Source: CAWDMC01 sp963803295
GTDB lineage: Bacteria > Acidobacteriota > Terriglobia > UBA7540
Assembly (NCBI GenBank): GCA_963803295.1
Contig: CAWDMC010000010.1
Span: 1 to 64,000 of the forward strand
Direction: 5' to 3'
DNA: 64,000 nucleotides
Part shown: in pieces, positions 16,894 through 25,371 of the stretch
Layout: each line of letters begins with the position of its first letter
Position numbering within the stretch: position 1 is the stretch's first letter
The notes under the pieces: generated by a model
Databases searched by the model: none
What the model was told of the DNA's origin: nothing
The model's input: only the letters and a program-made list of their open reading frames with translations
Position numbers and translations under genes: made by a program

Positions 16894-18378
16894 CTAATTC
16901 CCGCTTGTTTTCCGCTCGATTCCCGCTGTGTTTCCGCTATCGAACGCCGCGGCTTCCTGCTGGATACGTTTCCACGCCCTCTCGATGTGGCGCCTCTCCG
17001 TACTCGATTGCCCCACGCAGAATCGCAGCGTCAGCCGATCGTTCAACCTCGTGTGGGTTAGGAAGAGATCGCCGCTTTGGTTCAGGCGGTCCATCAAAGC
17101 CTGATTAACTGCATCGCCGCCGCGGTGCCGGAAGCAGACAAGGTTCAGCGGCGCCGGAGCCGCCAACTCAAAGCGGGGATCGGCCTCTACCCACTGCGCA
17201 AACTCCCGGGCCAGCGCCACATGCCGCCGCACATGATAGCGCAATCCTTCTACTCCGTAATAGCGAATCACGAACCACAACTTCAGCGCCCGGAAGCGCC
17301 GTCCGAGCGGAATTTGCCAGTCACGATAATCGATCACCGCGCCGGATTCAGTGGCCTGATTACGCAGATACTCGGGGAGGACGCTCAGTGTCTGGATGAG
17401 CGCATTGCGGTCGCCCACGTAGAAGCAGTCGCAATCGAAGTTGGTGAACATCCATTTGTGGGGATTGAAGGCGTAGCTGTCTGCCAGTTCGAGACCATCC
17501 TGGATATAGCGAAACTCCGGACACAAGGCCGCCGTACCGCTCATGGCCGCGTCGACGTGGAGCCACAGGCCTTGCTCGCGGCAAATTCCTCCGATCTCGC
17601 GAATCGGATCGAGCGCATTCGACGATGTCGTGCCAACCGTGGCTGACACAAAGCAGGGAGTCTTGCCCGCCGCGCGATCTGCAGAAATCTGGCTGGCAAG
17701 CTCGGCCGGACGCATGGCGAACCTTTCATCGACTTCGATCAGTCGAAGATTCTGCTGCCCCAGGCCCGCAATCTTGACGGCCTTCTCGATGGACGAGTGC
17801 GCCTGGCTCGAGGCGTAGGCAACGAGGCGTCCGTCGCAACCGCGCTGGTTGGTGGCGTAGGCCGTGGCGCGCTCGCGGGCGGCAAGCAGCGCGCAGAGGG
17901 AAGCGCTCGAGGCAGTATCCTGGATGACGCCTCCGCCAGTGCCCGATGACTTGAATTTGGGGGGCAGATCCAGCATACCGGCAAGCCAATCGAGTACGTG
18001 CGTTTCCAGCTCCGTGCAGGCGGGGCTGGTTGACCAGAGCATCCCCTGAACGCCCAGACCGCTCGATAGCAGATCGCCAAGGATTGCCGGTCCGGAGGCA
18101 TTGCCAGGGAAGTAGGCGAAGAAATTGGGCGACTGCCAATGGGTAATGCCAGGAAGGATAAGGCGCTCCACATCAGCCAGCATTGATTCGAACGGCTCGC
18201 CGCACGCCGGTGCGTCTGCAGGCAAGGCGGTCCTGATCTCGCCTGGCTTCGCGCGGGAGAGCACGGGAAACTGCTCGATATGCTCGTAGTAGTCGGCGAT
18301 CCAATCGATAACCGCACGGCCCTGGCGGCGGAACTCGTCGGACGTCATGTGGAAATTCCTGGGTTCCTCGCGGGGCAT
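16894..18378 (-). CDS. PLP-dependent aromatic-L-amino-acid decarboxylase family enzyme
   Basis: A 494-residue group II decarboxylase. By comparison with animal DOPA decarboxylase I see the substrate-side segment HWQSPNFFAYFPGNAS, the PLP-stacking histidine in SSQAHSSIEKA, the Asp of VDAAMSGTAA that binds the pyridine nitrogen, and the Schiff-base lysine in FNPHKWMF. The mobile catalytic loop LPEYLRNQATESG keeps the tyrosine that in this family favours simple decarboxylation over the oxidative aldehyde-synthase reaction (Phe there). Likely substrates are tryptophan, tyrosine, DOPA or phenylalanine, giving the matching amine; the exact one is not resolvable by eye. The GGAGGAAG ribosome site sits directly before the ATG. 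It is the first gene of a tight operon with the RDD protein. Confidence 0.93.
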   Translation of the reverse strand: MPREEPRNFHMTSDEFRRQGRAVIDWIADYYEHIEQFPVLSRAKPGEIRTALPADAPACGEPFESMLADVERLILPGITHWQSPNFFAYFPGNASGPAILGDLLSSGLGVQGMLWSTSPACTELETHVLDWLAGMLDLPPKFKSSGTGGGVIQDTASSASLCALLAARERATAYATNQRGCDGRLVAYASSQAHSSIEKAVKIAGLGQQNLRLIEVDERFAMRPAELASQISADRAAGKTPCFVSATVGTTSSNALDPIREIGGICREQGLWLHVDAAMSGTAALCPEFRYIQDGLELADSYAFNPHKWMFTNFDCDCFYVGDRNALIQTLSVLPEYLRNQATESGAVIDYRDWQIPLGRRFRALKLWFVIRYYGVEGLRYHVRRHVALAREFAQWVEADPRFELAAPAPLNLVCFRHRGGDAVNQALMDRLNQSGDLFLTHTRLNDRLTLRFCVGQSSTERRHIERAWKRIQQEAAAFDSGNTAGIERKTSGN

Positions 18379-18468
18379 TCTTCCTCCTGGCGGCTCTCAT
18401 CTGATGGCCAAACCATTAAATGTCAAAACCCCGGCGGACTCAACTCCCGCTGTGGTAAAAGAAGAGTC

Positions 18469-19431
18469 ATGATCAGCTCCCGCTGGATCGAGAAACGCAA
18501 GCCTTATTGGAATCAGCTCGAAAGCATTGTGGGGCGCACCGGAGCGGGCGGAGTCACCCGTCTCTCCCGGCGCGAGCTGCGGGATCTCGGCCTGCTATAC
18601 CGCCAGGCGGCGGCTGATCTTTCCTCCGTGCGCGAGGACCCGACAAGCCAGCGTCTCGCTATCTATCTCAACCAGTTAATGGGCCGCGCCCACAACCTGA
18701 TCTACATGGGACAGCAGAATCGGAGCGGAGGCATCTTCCTGTTCTACAAACGGGATTTCCCAAGAGTCTTCAGGGAAAACTCCCAGTACGTGCTGTGCGC
18801 TTTCGCCCTTTTCCTTCTTACCACGGTGATCGGCTTCCTCGCTTGCCTGGCAGATCCGGCGTTTCAGCGATTCTTCCTGGGTCCCGCGATGAGCGACACG
18901 ATCGAGCGCCGGCACATGTGGACCCACTCGATCGTCACCATCAAGCCTCTGGCCTCGAGCGCCATCATGACCAATAACCTCAGCGTCTCGTTCCTGACCT
19001 TTGCCATGGGGATCACGGCGGGCTTGGGGACCGCCTATATGCTGGCGACCAACGGGCTGCTCTTCGGAATCATCGCCGCCGCCTGTTGGCAGGCCGGCCT
19101 GGGCCTCGAACTGGCCGGCTTCGTGGCCGCCCACGGGGTGCTCGAGTTACCTGCCATCTTCATTGCCGGAGGCGCAGGGTTCCTGATGGCGCGAGGACTG
19201 TTGTTTCCAGGATCGCTGCCGCGGCGTGAGGCGCTGATCTTCTACGGGGGCAAGGGAGTGCGTCTCGCCCTTGGTATCATCCCTTTGCTCCTCGTGGCGG
19301 GCGTGATTGAAGCCTTTGTTTCACCTACCTCTCTGGCTGTCGGGGCCAAGTTCCTACTGGCGGTTGCCCTATTCGGGCTGCTCGTCCTCTACTTGACGCG
19401 CGCCGGCCGGGAGCCCGTAGCCGGGCGCTAG
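18469..19431 (+). CDS. SpoIIM-like (DUF95) integral membrane protein
   Basis: A 320-residue protein starting MISSRWIEKRKPYWNQLE, a typical opening for the stage II sporulation protein M/DUF95 family, with the soluble N-terminal region LRDLGLLYRQAAADLS. Then come about five membrane segments, including VLCAFALFLLTTVIGFLACL, SFLTFAMGITAGLGTAYMLA and LALGIIPLLLVAGVIEAF. The conserved HGVLELPAIFIAGGAG motif is present. In spore formers SpoIIM works in engulfment; in non-spore-formers such as this lineage its role is unknown. It is divergent from the decarboxylase/RDD operon, with 90 bases between start codons, so regulation could be shared. The start at 18469 has GAAGAG upstream; in-frame sequence before it overlaps the decarboxylase and is discounted. 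Confidence 0.88.
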   Translation: MISSRWIEKRKPYWNQLESIVGRTGAGGVTRLSRRELRDLGLLYRQAAADLSSVREDPTSQRLAIYLNQLMGRAHNLIYMGQQNRSGGIFLFYKRDFPRVFRENSQYVLCAFALFLLTTVIGFLACLADPAFQRFFLGPAMSDTIERRHMWTHSIVTIKPLASSAIMTNNLSVSFLTFAMGITAGLGTAYMLATNGLLFGIIAAACWQAGLGLELAGFVAAHGVLELPAIFIAGGAGFLMARGLLFPGSLPRREALIFYGGKGVRLALGIIPLLLVAGVIEAFVSPTSLAVGAKFLLAVALFGLLVLYLTRAGREPVAGR

Positions 19432-19492
19432 TTCAGATTCCTGCAATCCAACCCGAGAGAGGGGAGTTGCTCGAACCACGTGAGGGAATTTG

Positions 19493-19547
19493 CTCCCTCC
19501 TCATCTATCTAAGGAATTTAGCGACTCTCCTCCTCAGATGAGAGGGG
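19493..19547. repeat. REP-like inverted repeat, family A (copy 2)
   Basis: CTCCCTCCTCATCT (19493-19506) pairs with AGATGAGAGGGG (19536-19547). The CCTCCTCA(T)CTGAG theme is shared with copies at 1304-1384 and 30731-30865. It is the only structure I can point to in the 474 bases between the SpoIIM-like gene and the DUF4118 gene. Confidence 0.6.
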
Positions 19548-19905
19548 CAATCAGAAGCCCCACGCCGTGAGGCTGGCAAGCCGCGGACATCACGCAGCGG
19601 AGGTCCGCGCTACCTTGGCTGCCCTGACTCCTGAGTCGCGCGTGAGTTCGAGGCCGAGGAGCTTTCCTGCCCAAATTCAGCTCGGGGGGAGTTTGTTCGC
19701 AGCTTAGTTAGGGCTCCGCTCGGCACTAGGCGGCCTTGCCGGCACAGGATCAATGGCGCACGATACCGCTCGCCCGCATCATGCTGAGCCTGTGGGCACT
19801 CTGGGGGATATTCTGGCTCGATGCTTTCAATGTTGGCTCGCCCTGCCGTCTCTCCGTCCAGTCCATTGAATTGTCCCAGGGTGAGCCTCCGCCCTGTCTA
19901 AACCC

Positions 19906-20631
19906 TCACTCATGGCGCGCTCGCTCCAGACCGGCCACCTCCAGCTTGCCGATGCGTTCCCGCAGCTCGGTAACCTCCTGTTGCAATCGCGTGTTGGTCT
20001 CGATGAGTTCGGCGGCGCCCTGCCACCTTCGTTTCCACTCTTCACCTATTTGCTTGAGCGGTTTTTCCGCGCCTCGCCGTCTAACGCTGAACCAACAGCT
20101 CACCAGGCCCCACAGGACAAAAAGAACGATATACGGCAGGTTAGAGGGAGTTGTAGCCAACGAGTGAGACCGAGGCAAAATAAAGTAATCAATGGCCAGT
20201 ACGGAAAGAGTCACCGAGATGAGGCCGGGCCCCAGCCCGCCGTACCACACGCTGATCACAACAGCGGCGATATACCAAGCAAGAGGGTGCGATATATGGA
20301 AAGCGCGTCTCACCAGGAGGGAGATGATCAGTGCCACGGCAACAGATAAGGGAGCCAGCGAATACCTCAAGAGCCAGGATGGGATCCCACTTATGGAAGA
20401 CCTAGGCACCCGCCTTTTCTTATCCACGCTCCGCCGCCATAGCTCTTTGACGGGTTCTCCCGGCCCCAAAGTCTCGCCTTTCGCCGGGCTACCAGCGTCC
20501 CTGCTGTCGCGGAAGATGACGACGGTGACGGTCATGGCGAGTTGAACTACCAGAGTGAGCACTTGGAGGACCAAGATCGCCGTACCGGTGAATTCAGTCG
20601 GAGCCAGCACCAAAATGGTTGCGCCTACCAT
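19906..20631 (-). CDS. DUF4118 membrane protein with C-terminal coiled coil, no kinase domain
   Basis: A 241-residue membrane protein. The N-terminus has a hydrophobic stretch (ILVLQVLTLVVQLAMTVTVVIF). A linker leads to a DUF4118-like four-helix membrane module: SVAVALIISLLVRR, HPLAWYIAAVVISVWYGGLGPGL, SVLAIDYFILPR and LPYIVLFVLWGLVSCWF. The module resembles the membrane part of KdpD and other sensor kinases. The last ~65 residues form a heptad-like coiled coil (GAAELIETNTRLQQEVTELRERIGKLE) where a kinase would normally have its dimerisation helix. No HisKA or ATPase domain follows, and the gene ends cleanly. It may be a dimeric sensor without its own output, or a remnant. No partner gene is adjacent. 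Start choice rests on the first ATG and is uncertain. Confidence 0.68.
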   Translation of the reverse strand: MVGATILVLAPTEFTGTAILVLQVLTLVVQLAMTVTVVIFRDSRDAGSPAKGETLGPGEPVKELWRRSVDKKRRVPRSSISGIPSWLLRYSLAPLSVAVALIISLLVRRAFHISHPLAWYIAAVVISVWYGGLGPGLISVTLSVLAIDYFILPRSHSLATTPSNLPYIVLFVLWGLVSCWFSVRRRGAEKPLKQIGEEWKRRWQGAAELIETNTRLQQEVTELRERIGKLEVAGLERARHE

Positions 20632-20914
20632 AGGCCCTGAAGACGACCGAGAACGTAAGCTCTGATTTTCTCCTAGTATGTTAATAGAGAACTAATAACT
20701 TGTTTATAGCACAGGGGCACCGTAAGGGTCAACACAGTGGGAATGCCCCATACCGATGTCGAACTTGGGCCTGGTCCAGTCGCCACTCAACCGCGGCATG
20801 ATAACAAGCCCGGCGAGTTTTGGGAACGGTCCCGAAATAGGAACGGTTTTGGAACGTTTCACAGAGGAGCCTCTCGCCCACCGGTATCTACTCTGCTCAC
20901 GGAAATGATAAGGA

Positions 20915-22003
20915 TTAAGGAACCCGGTAGAACATCAAGGCTGCACCCTGCGCCGCCGCTTCACCTGCGCGGTGCAAAGCCTTTCTGGCGGAACTGTCCG
21001 GGATGAAAAGGATGTCATTGGCGTACATGACCTGGTCGGGAGCTTTACCGGCGAGTATCTTGCCGACATCCAACGGCAAATCCTGCTCAATCCCCTTGGC
21101 GTCTTTCCGGATAATCATCGACTTCTTCGCTGAGGCTGTGGACTTCACACTCGCGGCCAGGGCCAGAGCTTTCAGGACTGTGACCTGGGTGTGCTCATCG
21201 GTCAGAACAAAGCCCCCAGGCTTGTTGACAGCTCCTACAACATAGACAATTCCGGCCCGCTGCACGGTAACGCGATCGCCCGGATAAAGCACGTAATTCA
21301 GGTCAGGATCACCTTCGTCGAGGAGTTTCGTGAGGTTGACCGTGATCGTTCGGGGCGGGACTGATGCAGCATCGGCCGCGGGCGTGGATTTGGCGCTTAG
21401 CGCACGGAGCCCCAGCTCACCGCGGGTGATCATCGCCGTGTTTCCGGCGTCTTTCGATATTCCCTCAGCCTGGGATAGAGCATCAAGCAGGGTGGTCGTG
21501 CCCATAACCGGATAGATCTGGGGTCTCGCGACCGCCCCCACAATGGCAATGGAATGTAGCCTCGATTGTTTCACTTGTATGGAGATGTGCGGGTTCGTCA
21601 CCATGCCCGCGTCCTGGAGTTCCTTTTCGATTACCTGGCCCAGTTTCCGTGTCGGTAAGCCAGCCGCCAGGATGGGGTCCTTGAGCAGCGAAACCGAAAT
21701 CAGGCCCGCGGGGCTCACTAGGTAGTCGTGACTGAGTTCGGGCACATCCATGACCGTAATTTCCAGGTGGTCGTCGGGACTGATGATGTAGTCTTGCGCG
21801 GACGGCGGAGTCTGGACGGATTCAGCACGAAGCTCTCTCGCGGTACCGATTCTTTCCGCCGGGGGAACAACGCTCTGTTGCCCGGCAAACGCGACCGAGG
21901 AAAGGAGCACGGTGAAGATCAATGGAACGGCCGCACTGCAGAAGGCCTTCGAAGTCAGCGACTCTCCCGACCAAACCCTCAAGACGCCGCGATTAAACAT
22001 CAT
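20915..22003 (-). CDS. Polysaccharide export protein (Wza-like, SLBB domains)
   Basis: A 362-residue exported protein with a signal peptide (AAVPLIFTVLLSSVAFAGQQ). A Poly_export domain follows (SAQDYIISPDDHLEITVMDVPELS), where the initial YxxxxxDxLxI pattern is diagnostic, and then two SLBB domains (HSIAIVGAVARPQIYPVMG and GIVYVVGAVNKPGGFVL). Family members form the outer-membrane channel or periplasmic part of capsule and exopolysaccharide export. No lipobox cysteine is seen at the signal cleavage site, unlike Wza. No glycosyltransferase, Wzc or flippase gene lies near it, so it is an orphan here. AAGGAGCGG directly before the ATG fixes the start. Confidence 0.9.
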   Translation of the reverse strand: MMFNRGVLRVWSGESLTSKAFCSAAVPLIFTVLLSSVAFAGQQSVVPPAERIGTARELRAESVQTPPSAQDYIISPDDHLEITVMDVPELSHDYLVSPAGLISVSLLKDPILAAGLPTRKLGQVIEKELQDAGMVTNPHISIQVKQSRLHSIAIVGAVARPQIYPVMGTTTLLDALSQAEGISKDAGNTAMITRGELGLRALSAKSTPAADAASVPPRTITVNLTKLLDEGDPDLNYVLYPGDRVTVQRAGIVYVVGAVNKPGGFVLTDEHTQVTVLKALALAASVKSTASAKKSMIIRKDAKGIEQDLPLDVGKILAGKAPDQVMYANDILFIPDSSARKALHRAGEAAAQGAALMFYRVP

Positions 22004-22289
22004 CCGCTCCTTGAGACCGGCCGTAAGACTACGGCCCGAATCTACGCTGGTGACCTCAACAGCATCGTCTGAGCCAACCCGATCGTTTGCCCGGGATGCG
22101 ATACAAGCCGGTGCCCACTTGTCTGTGTGTGAGATTGAGGCCCGCAGGTAGAGGCCTCTCGAAGTTCAAGAAGTGGCGGGCGATTCAAACCGCTTGCGGC
22201 TGAACGTTTCAGTCTGTCGATAAACTCGCTGGCTATACTCCCAGGTATTATCTCGCAGGCATTATAACGCCCGTGCGAACCACCGGTCA

Positions 22290-22337
22290 ATCCACGTTAT
22301 CGACATCCACGTTATCTACTACATCGACAATATCGAC
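22290..22337. repeat. Short tandem repeat
   Basis: Two 15-base units (ATCCACGTTATCGAC, ATCCACGTTATCTAC) follow each other and merge into TACATCGACAATATCGAC, a degenerate third copy. The stretch lies in the 377-base gap between the export protein start and the aminotransferase stop. Nothing else recognisable is in that gap. Confidence 0.6.
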
Positions 22338-22380
22338 TATATGCTCTGCCTGGCTGGTCTGTGTGAAAAGATCCGGCTCG

Positions 22381-23562
22381 TCACAAACGTTGCAGTCTGC
22401 GGCACGCTTCGGAAAGCTCGGCATCCGTTTTCGCATAACAGAACCGCAGAAGGTTTTCGCCCTCTCGATTGTGATAGAAAGCTCCGCCAGGCACGGTGGC
22501 TACGCCGGTTCTTTCCAAAAGGAACATCGCCTTTTCCTTGCTTGTTTCGCCTGGCAGCCGTGAGGCGTCGGCCAGTATGTAGTAAGCTCCCTGAGGCGAA
22601 CAAGGTGTCAGGCCGGACCGCTCGAGCGCAGCGGATATGAGATCGCGCTTGGCACGGTACTCCATTCCCAGGTGCTCGTAAAAGCCAGCCGAGAGCTCGC
22701 TCAAGCCAGCGGCAACTCCCGCCTGCAGCGGCGAAGGCGCGCAGACGTAAACCAAGTCATTCATATAGGCGATCATCTCCGTCCAAAGCGGATTGCTGAC
22801 GCTGTAGCCGATCCGCCAGCCGGTAATGCTGTAGGTCTTCGAGAATCCGGAAATGGTAACTGTGCGCTCCGCCATGCCCGGAAGCGATCCCGGGCTCAGG
22901 TGAAGGCGGCCGTCATAAAGGAAATACTCGTAAATCTCATCCGTGAAGACAATCAGATCGTGGCGTGTGGCGAAGTCGGCAATCCACCGCGTCTCCTCTG
23001 CCGTGAACACCTTGCCAGAAGGATTGGCGGGCGTATTGACGAGGATCCCGCGGGTATTCGGCCCGACGGCCCGCTCCAAGTCCTCGGGGCTGAACGTCCA
23101 ATCCGGCGCCTTCATGGTGACGTAAGCGGGCAACGCTTCCGCTGCCAGCAGGGTATTGAGATGATAGCCATAATAGGGCTCGAAGAGGATCACCTCATCA
23201 CCAGGGTTCAGTAGCGCCAGGCAGGCACAATAGAACGCTCCCGTGGCGCCCGCGCTGACCACGATCTGGGTATCAGGATCGGCTTCGATGTGGTTATAGC
23301 CTCGCAATTTCACGCTGATTGCCCGACGCAGTTCGGCGATACCGTCAGCGCGTGTATAACTGTTTCGTCCCTGGTCGATTGCCTGTTTGGCGCCTGCCCC
23401 GACGGGAAGCGGAAGTTCCGTGTCGCAGACGCCTTGCGCCAGGTTAATGCCGCCTACCCTCTCGCATTCCACGGACATCACCCGGATCTCCGACTGAGTG
23501 ATGAACCGCGACCTGCGACTCAGGGTCATTGAAGCTGGCTTCTTTGAGATTGTCTGTTCCAT
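22381..23562 (-). CDS. Class I/II PLP-dependent aminotransferase
   Basis: A 393-residue fold-type I aminotransferase. The PLP lysine is in SGFSKTYSITGWRIGY, the ring-binding Asp-x-x-Tyr is in VFTDEIYEYF, and the substrate-carboxylate arginine is in the C-terminal LLRFCYAK. The N-terminal INLAQGVCDTELP resembles the aspartate/methionine/kynurenine aminotransferase group, where this position reads INLGQGxPD. It exchanges amino groups between an amino acid and 2-oxoglutarate or another oxo acid, in the cytosol. The exact substrate cannot be set from sequence alone. It is monocistronic, with unrelated genes on both sides. The start ATG lacks a strong ribosome site, but the length is normal for the family. 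Confidence 0.92.
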   Translation of the reverse strand: MEQTISKKPASMTLSRRSRFITQSEIRVMSVECERVGGINLAQGVCDTELPLPVGAGAKQAIDQGRNSYTRADGIAELRRAISVKLRGYNHIEADPDTQIVVSAGATGAFYCACLALLNPGDEVILFEPYYGYHLNTLLAAEALPAYVTMKAPDWTFSPEDLERAVGPNTRGILVNTPANPSGKVFTAEETRWIADFATRHDLIVFTDEIYEYFLYDGRLHLSPGSLPGMAERTVTISGFSKTYSITGWRIGYSVSNPLWTEMIAYMNDLVYVCAPSPLQAGVAAGLSELSAGFYEHLGMEYRAKRDLISAALERSGLTPCSPQGAYYILADASRLPGETSKEKAMFLLERTGVATVPGGAFYHNREGENLLRFCYAKTDAELSEACRRLQRL

Positions 23563-24010
23563 GGCGTTAGGAGTCTAGGCCGTTTTGGAGTTTCAAAATA
23601 GCATTGGGCGGGCAAAGCCGGTCATGGCCACGCCGCGGTCCGGATCGAGACAGAAATTCCGCGAAAGTCCAAACGTAGCACGGGTAGAGTCCTGGCGGAA
23701 GCCCCTTCGGAATCCGGCAGCACTCTGCGAAGCTCACGAGGGTGCTTTACTGATCGCCGAGATCACGGCTGCTTGAATTACCTCTATGGTTCGCCGCAAG
23801 ATAGTGCCACTCGGCACGACTTCGGTGCTTTTGGCCGGCAGAAGCGGCACTGGCTTGTCGATGCCCGCGCCGGTCCAACCCGCTATTTCACAATGGATTG
23901 ACGGTTCCACTGCCAGGAGGGTAGAATTGCTGATTGGGCATGGCGGGCTGGACTCCGACAGTTCCCCCTTCTGCTTCGAAGCCCCACTTTACAGCTAGGA
24001 AGAGGTTGGC
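23563..24010. other. Intergenic gap with no recognised feature
   Basis: The 448-base divergent gap between the aminotransferase and elongation factor P contains only the EF-P ribosome site (GGAAGAGG). I see no tRNA, hairpin terminator or credible small gene. Promoters for both genes are expected here, but I could not pick a convincing pair. Confidence 0.45.
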
Positions 24011-24568
24011 ATGCAGGCGAACGATCTGCGACCAGGAATGGTCATCAAGCACAACGGTGAGCTATGGTCCATCCACAAGGCCGAGCACCGCACTCCCGGC
24101 AACTTGCGAGCCTTTGTGCAAGCGCGCATGCGCAACCTGCGGACGGGTTCGATTTCGGACTACCGCTTTCGGTCCACCGACGAGGTGGAAAAGGCCATGA
24201 TCGACGAAACGGAGATGCAGTTCCTCTATCGCGACGGCGACTTCTTTCACTTCATGAACACCGATACCTACGAGCAGATGCAGCTCCACAAAGACGTGAT
24301 CGGCGGCCGCGCGCCCTACATGATGCCCGAGGTGATGCTGAAGATCGAATACTACGAAGGCCGCCCCATTGACGTGCAGCTTCCGGCCACGGTGGAACTG
24401 AAGGTGGTGGAGACGGAACCGGGCATCAAGGGCGCGTCGGCCACGAACGTTCTGAAGCCTGCCAAGCTCGAGACCGGGCTGATCGTGGGTGTACCGCCCT
24501 TCATAACTGAAGGCGAGACGATCCGTGTGGATACCTCAGAAGGGACCTACCTCGAACGCGTGAAGTAA
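24011..24568 (+). CDS. efp: Elongation factor P
   Basis: A 185-residue translation factor of full family length: KOW-like N-domain (MQANDLRPGMVIKHNGELWSI), central OB domain, and C-terminal OB domain ending TSEGTYLERVK. EF-P binds between the P and E sites of the ribosome and rescues stalls at consecutive prolines. The loop that reaches the peptidyl transferase centre reads TPGNLRAF (residues 28-35). The residue after Pro-Gly, which is the modified Lys34 in E. coli (PGKG), is Asn31 here, with Arg33 two positions on. So the lysyl or hydroxylysine modification of the classic type is not possible at that position. No EpmA, EpmB, EarP or YmfI homologue is nearby. The family call is certain; the activation mode is open. 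Confidence 0.97.
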   Translation: MQANDLRPGMVIKHNGELWSIHKAEHRTPGNLRAFVQARMRNLRTGSISDYRFRSTDEVEKAMIDETEMQFLYRDGDFFHFMNTDTYEQMQLHKDVIGGRAPYMMPEVMLKIEYYEGRPIDVQLPATVELKVVETEPGIKGASATNVLKPAKLETGLIVGVPPFITEGETIRVDTSEGTYLERVK

Positions 24569-24712
24569 AGAAGCCGCCATGTGGGATTGTCGCGGGGCCC
24601 TGCCGTACGCATCTCCTTTACGCCGCCTATCACCAAATTGACCCCGAACTCGTAAATTGAGGCGTTGTTTGGTTCCGAATCCCGGGTGCGGACGCGCTTA
24701 TGCCGAAACGAG

Positions 24713-24773
24713 GCCCGAAGGGGCGACCTACCATAGCCCAGGCCTGGGCTGAGATGGCACGCCCCTTTGGGGC
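24713..24773. repeat. REP-like element, family B
   Basis: The stretch has three GC-rich pieces: GCCCGAAGGGGCG (24713-24725), a perfect 16-bp palindrome AGCCCAGGCCTGGGCT (24735-24750), and GCCCCTTTGGGGC (24761-24773). The three-stem layout with CCGAAGGGGCG and CCCTTTGGGG resembles dispersed elements common in environmental Acidobacteriota and Planctomycetota genomes. That likeness is from memory, not from a search. It occupies the gap between efp and the cobalamin riboswitch. Confidence 0.6.
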
Positions 24774-24989
24774 TGAACACGTACATTCCAGGGGACGGCC
24801 CGGTGCCCAGCCAAAGATGTGGGTAATGATCAGCCCGTGGGGAGAGGGCGAGCACAGCGAGCCTGGTTAGGGGTCTTTCCGTTCCGGCAGGGTACGTTCA
24901 ACTTGCCCCAGCATCCGCCCGCATTTCACTGGACGACTGTGCCACGGCATGGTAGATTCGTGGCGTTCGTTCTTTGACGTTACTTGTTT

Positions 24990-25178
24990 CCGTGGTGCCC
25001 CAGACTGCCGACCGGCGGCAGATCCAAGGTCAAAAGGAAAGGCCGTGTGAATCGGCCGTGGTCCCGCCACTGTGATCGGCGAGCCTGACCTCTGCAGTTA
25101 GATGCTTAGCCACTGCTCCCCACCGGAGTGGGAAGGCTGAGATCAGGCGAAGACCCGAGAGCCAGGAAGCCTGCCCGG
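24990..25178 (+). ncRNA. Cobalamin (B12) riboswitch
   Basis: The leader has the conserved blocks of the AdoCbl riboswitch in order: GGTGCCCC near 24994, AAAAGGAA near 25031, the core GGTCCCGCCACTGTGA at 25060-25075, a second GCCACTG at 25108-25114, GGGAAGGC near 25130, and the 3' B12 box AGCCAGGAAGCCTGCC (25160-25175). Downstream, a strong hairpin (stem 25310-25320 with 25327-25338) and a second one (CCCGC 25342-25346 with GCGGG 25354-25358) abut the receptor's AAAGGAG ribosome site. This looks like a platform that hides translation start when B12 is bound. It controls the B12 receptor directly behind it. Confidence 0.95.
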
Positions 25179-25371
25179 AAACTCTGACCCAGCTCTTCGA
25201 CGGAAAGAGTAGTGATGGTTTCGCGACGCCGGCCGCGCTCTCACTGTGCGGCTTGGGTGCTCTACCATCCTTTCCTCCAAAATCTCCTTTCGTCGATGAG
25301 TTCCGGCCTTGCGGGCGGCCTGTAAGGGCCTGCCCGCACATCCCGCCGAGAGAGCGGGAAAGGAGCTCTGC

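Noticed and set aside
19736..20167. Plus-strand frame overlapping the end of the DUF4118 gene
   Set aside because: The minus-strand gene has four membrane helices and a coiled coil; the plus-strand frame is low-complexity and lacks a ribosome site.
24665..24690. Possible tRNA T-arm (GGTTCCGAATCCC)
   Set aside because: The loop has an extra base and no acceptor, D or anticodon arm fits around it.
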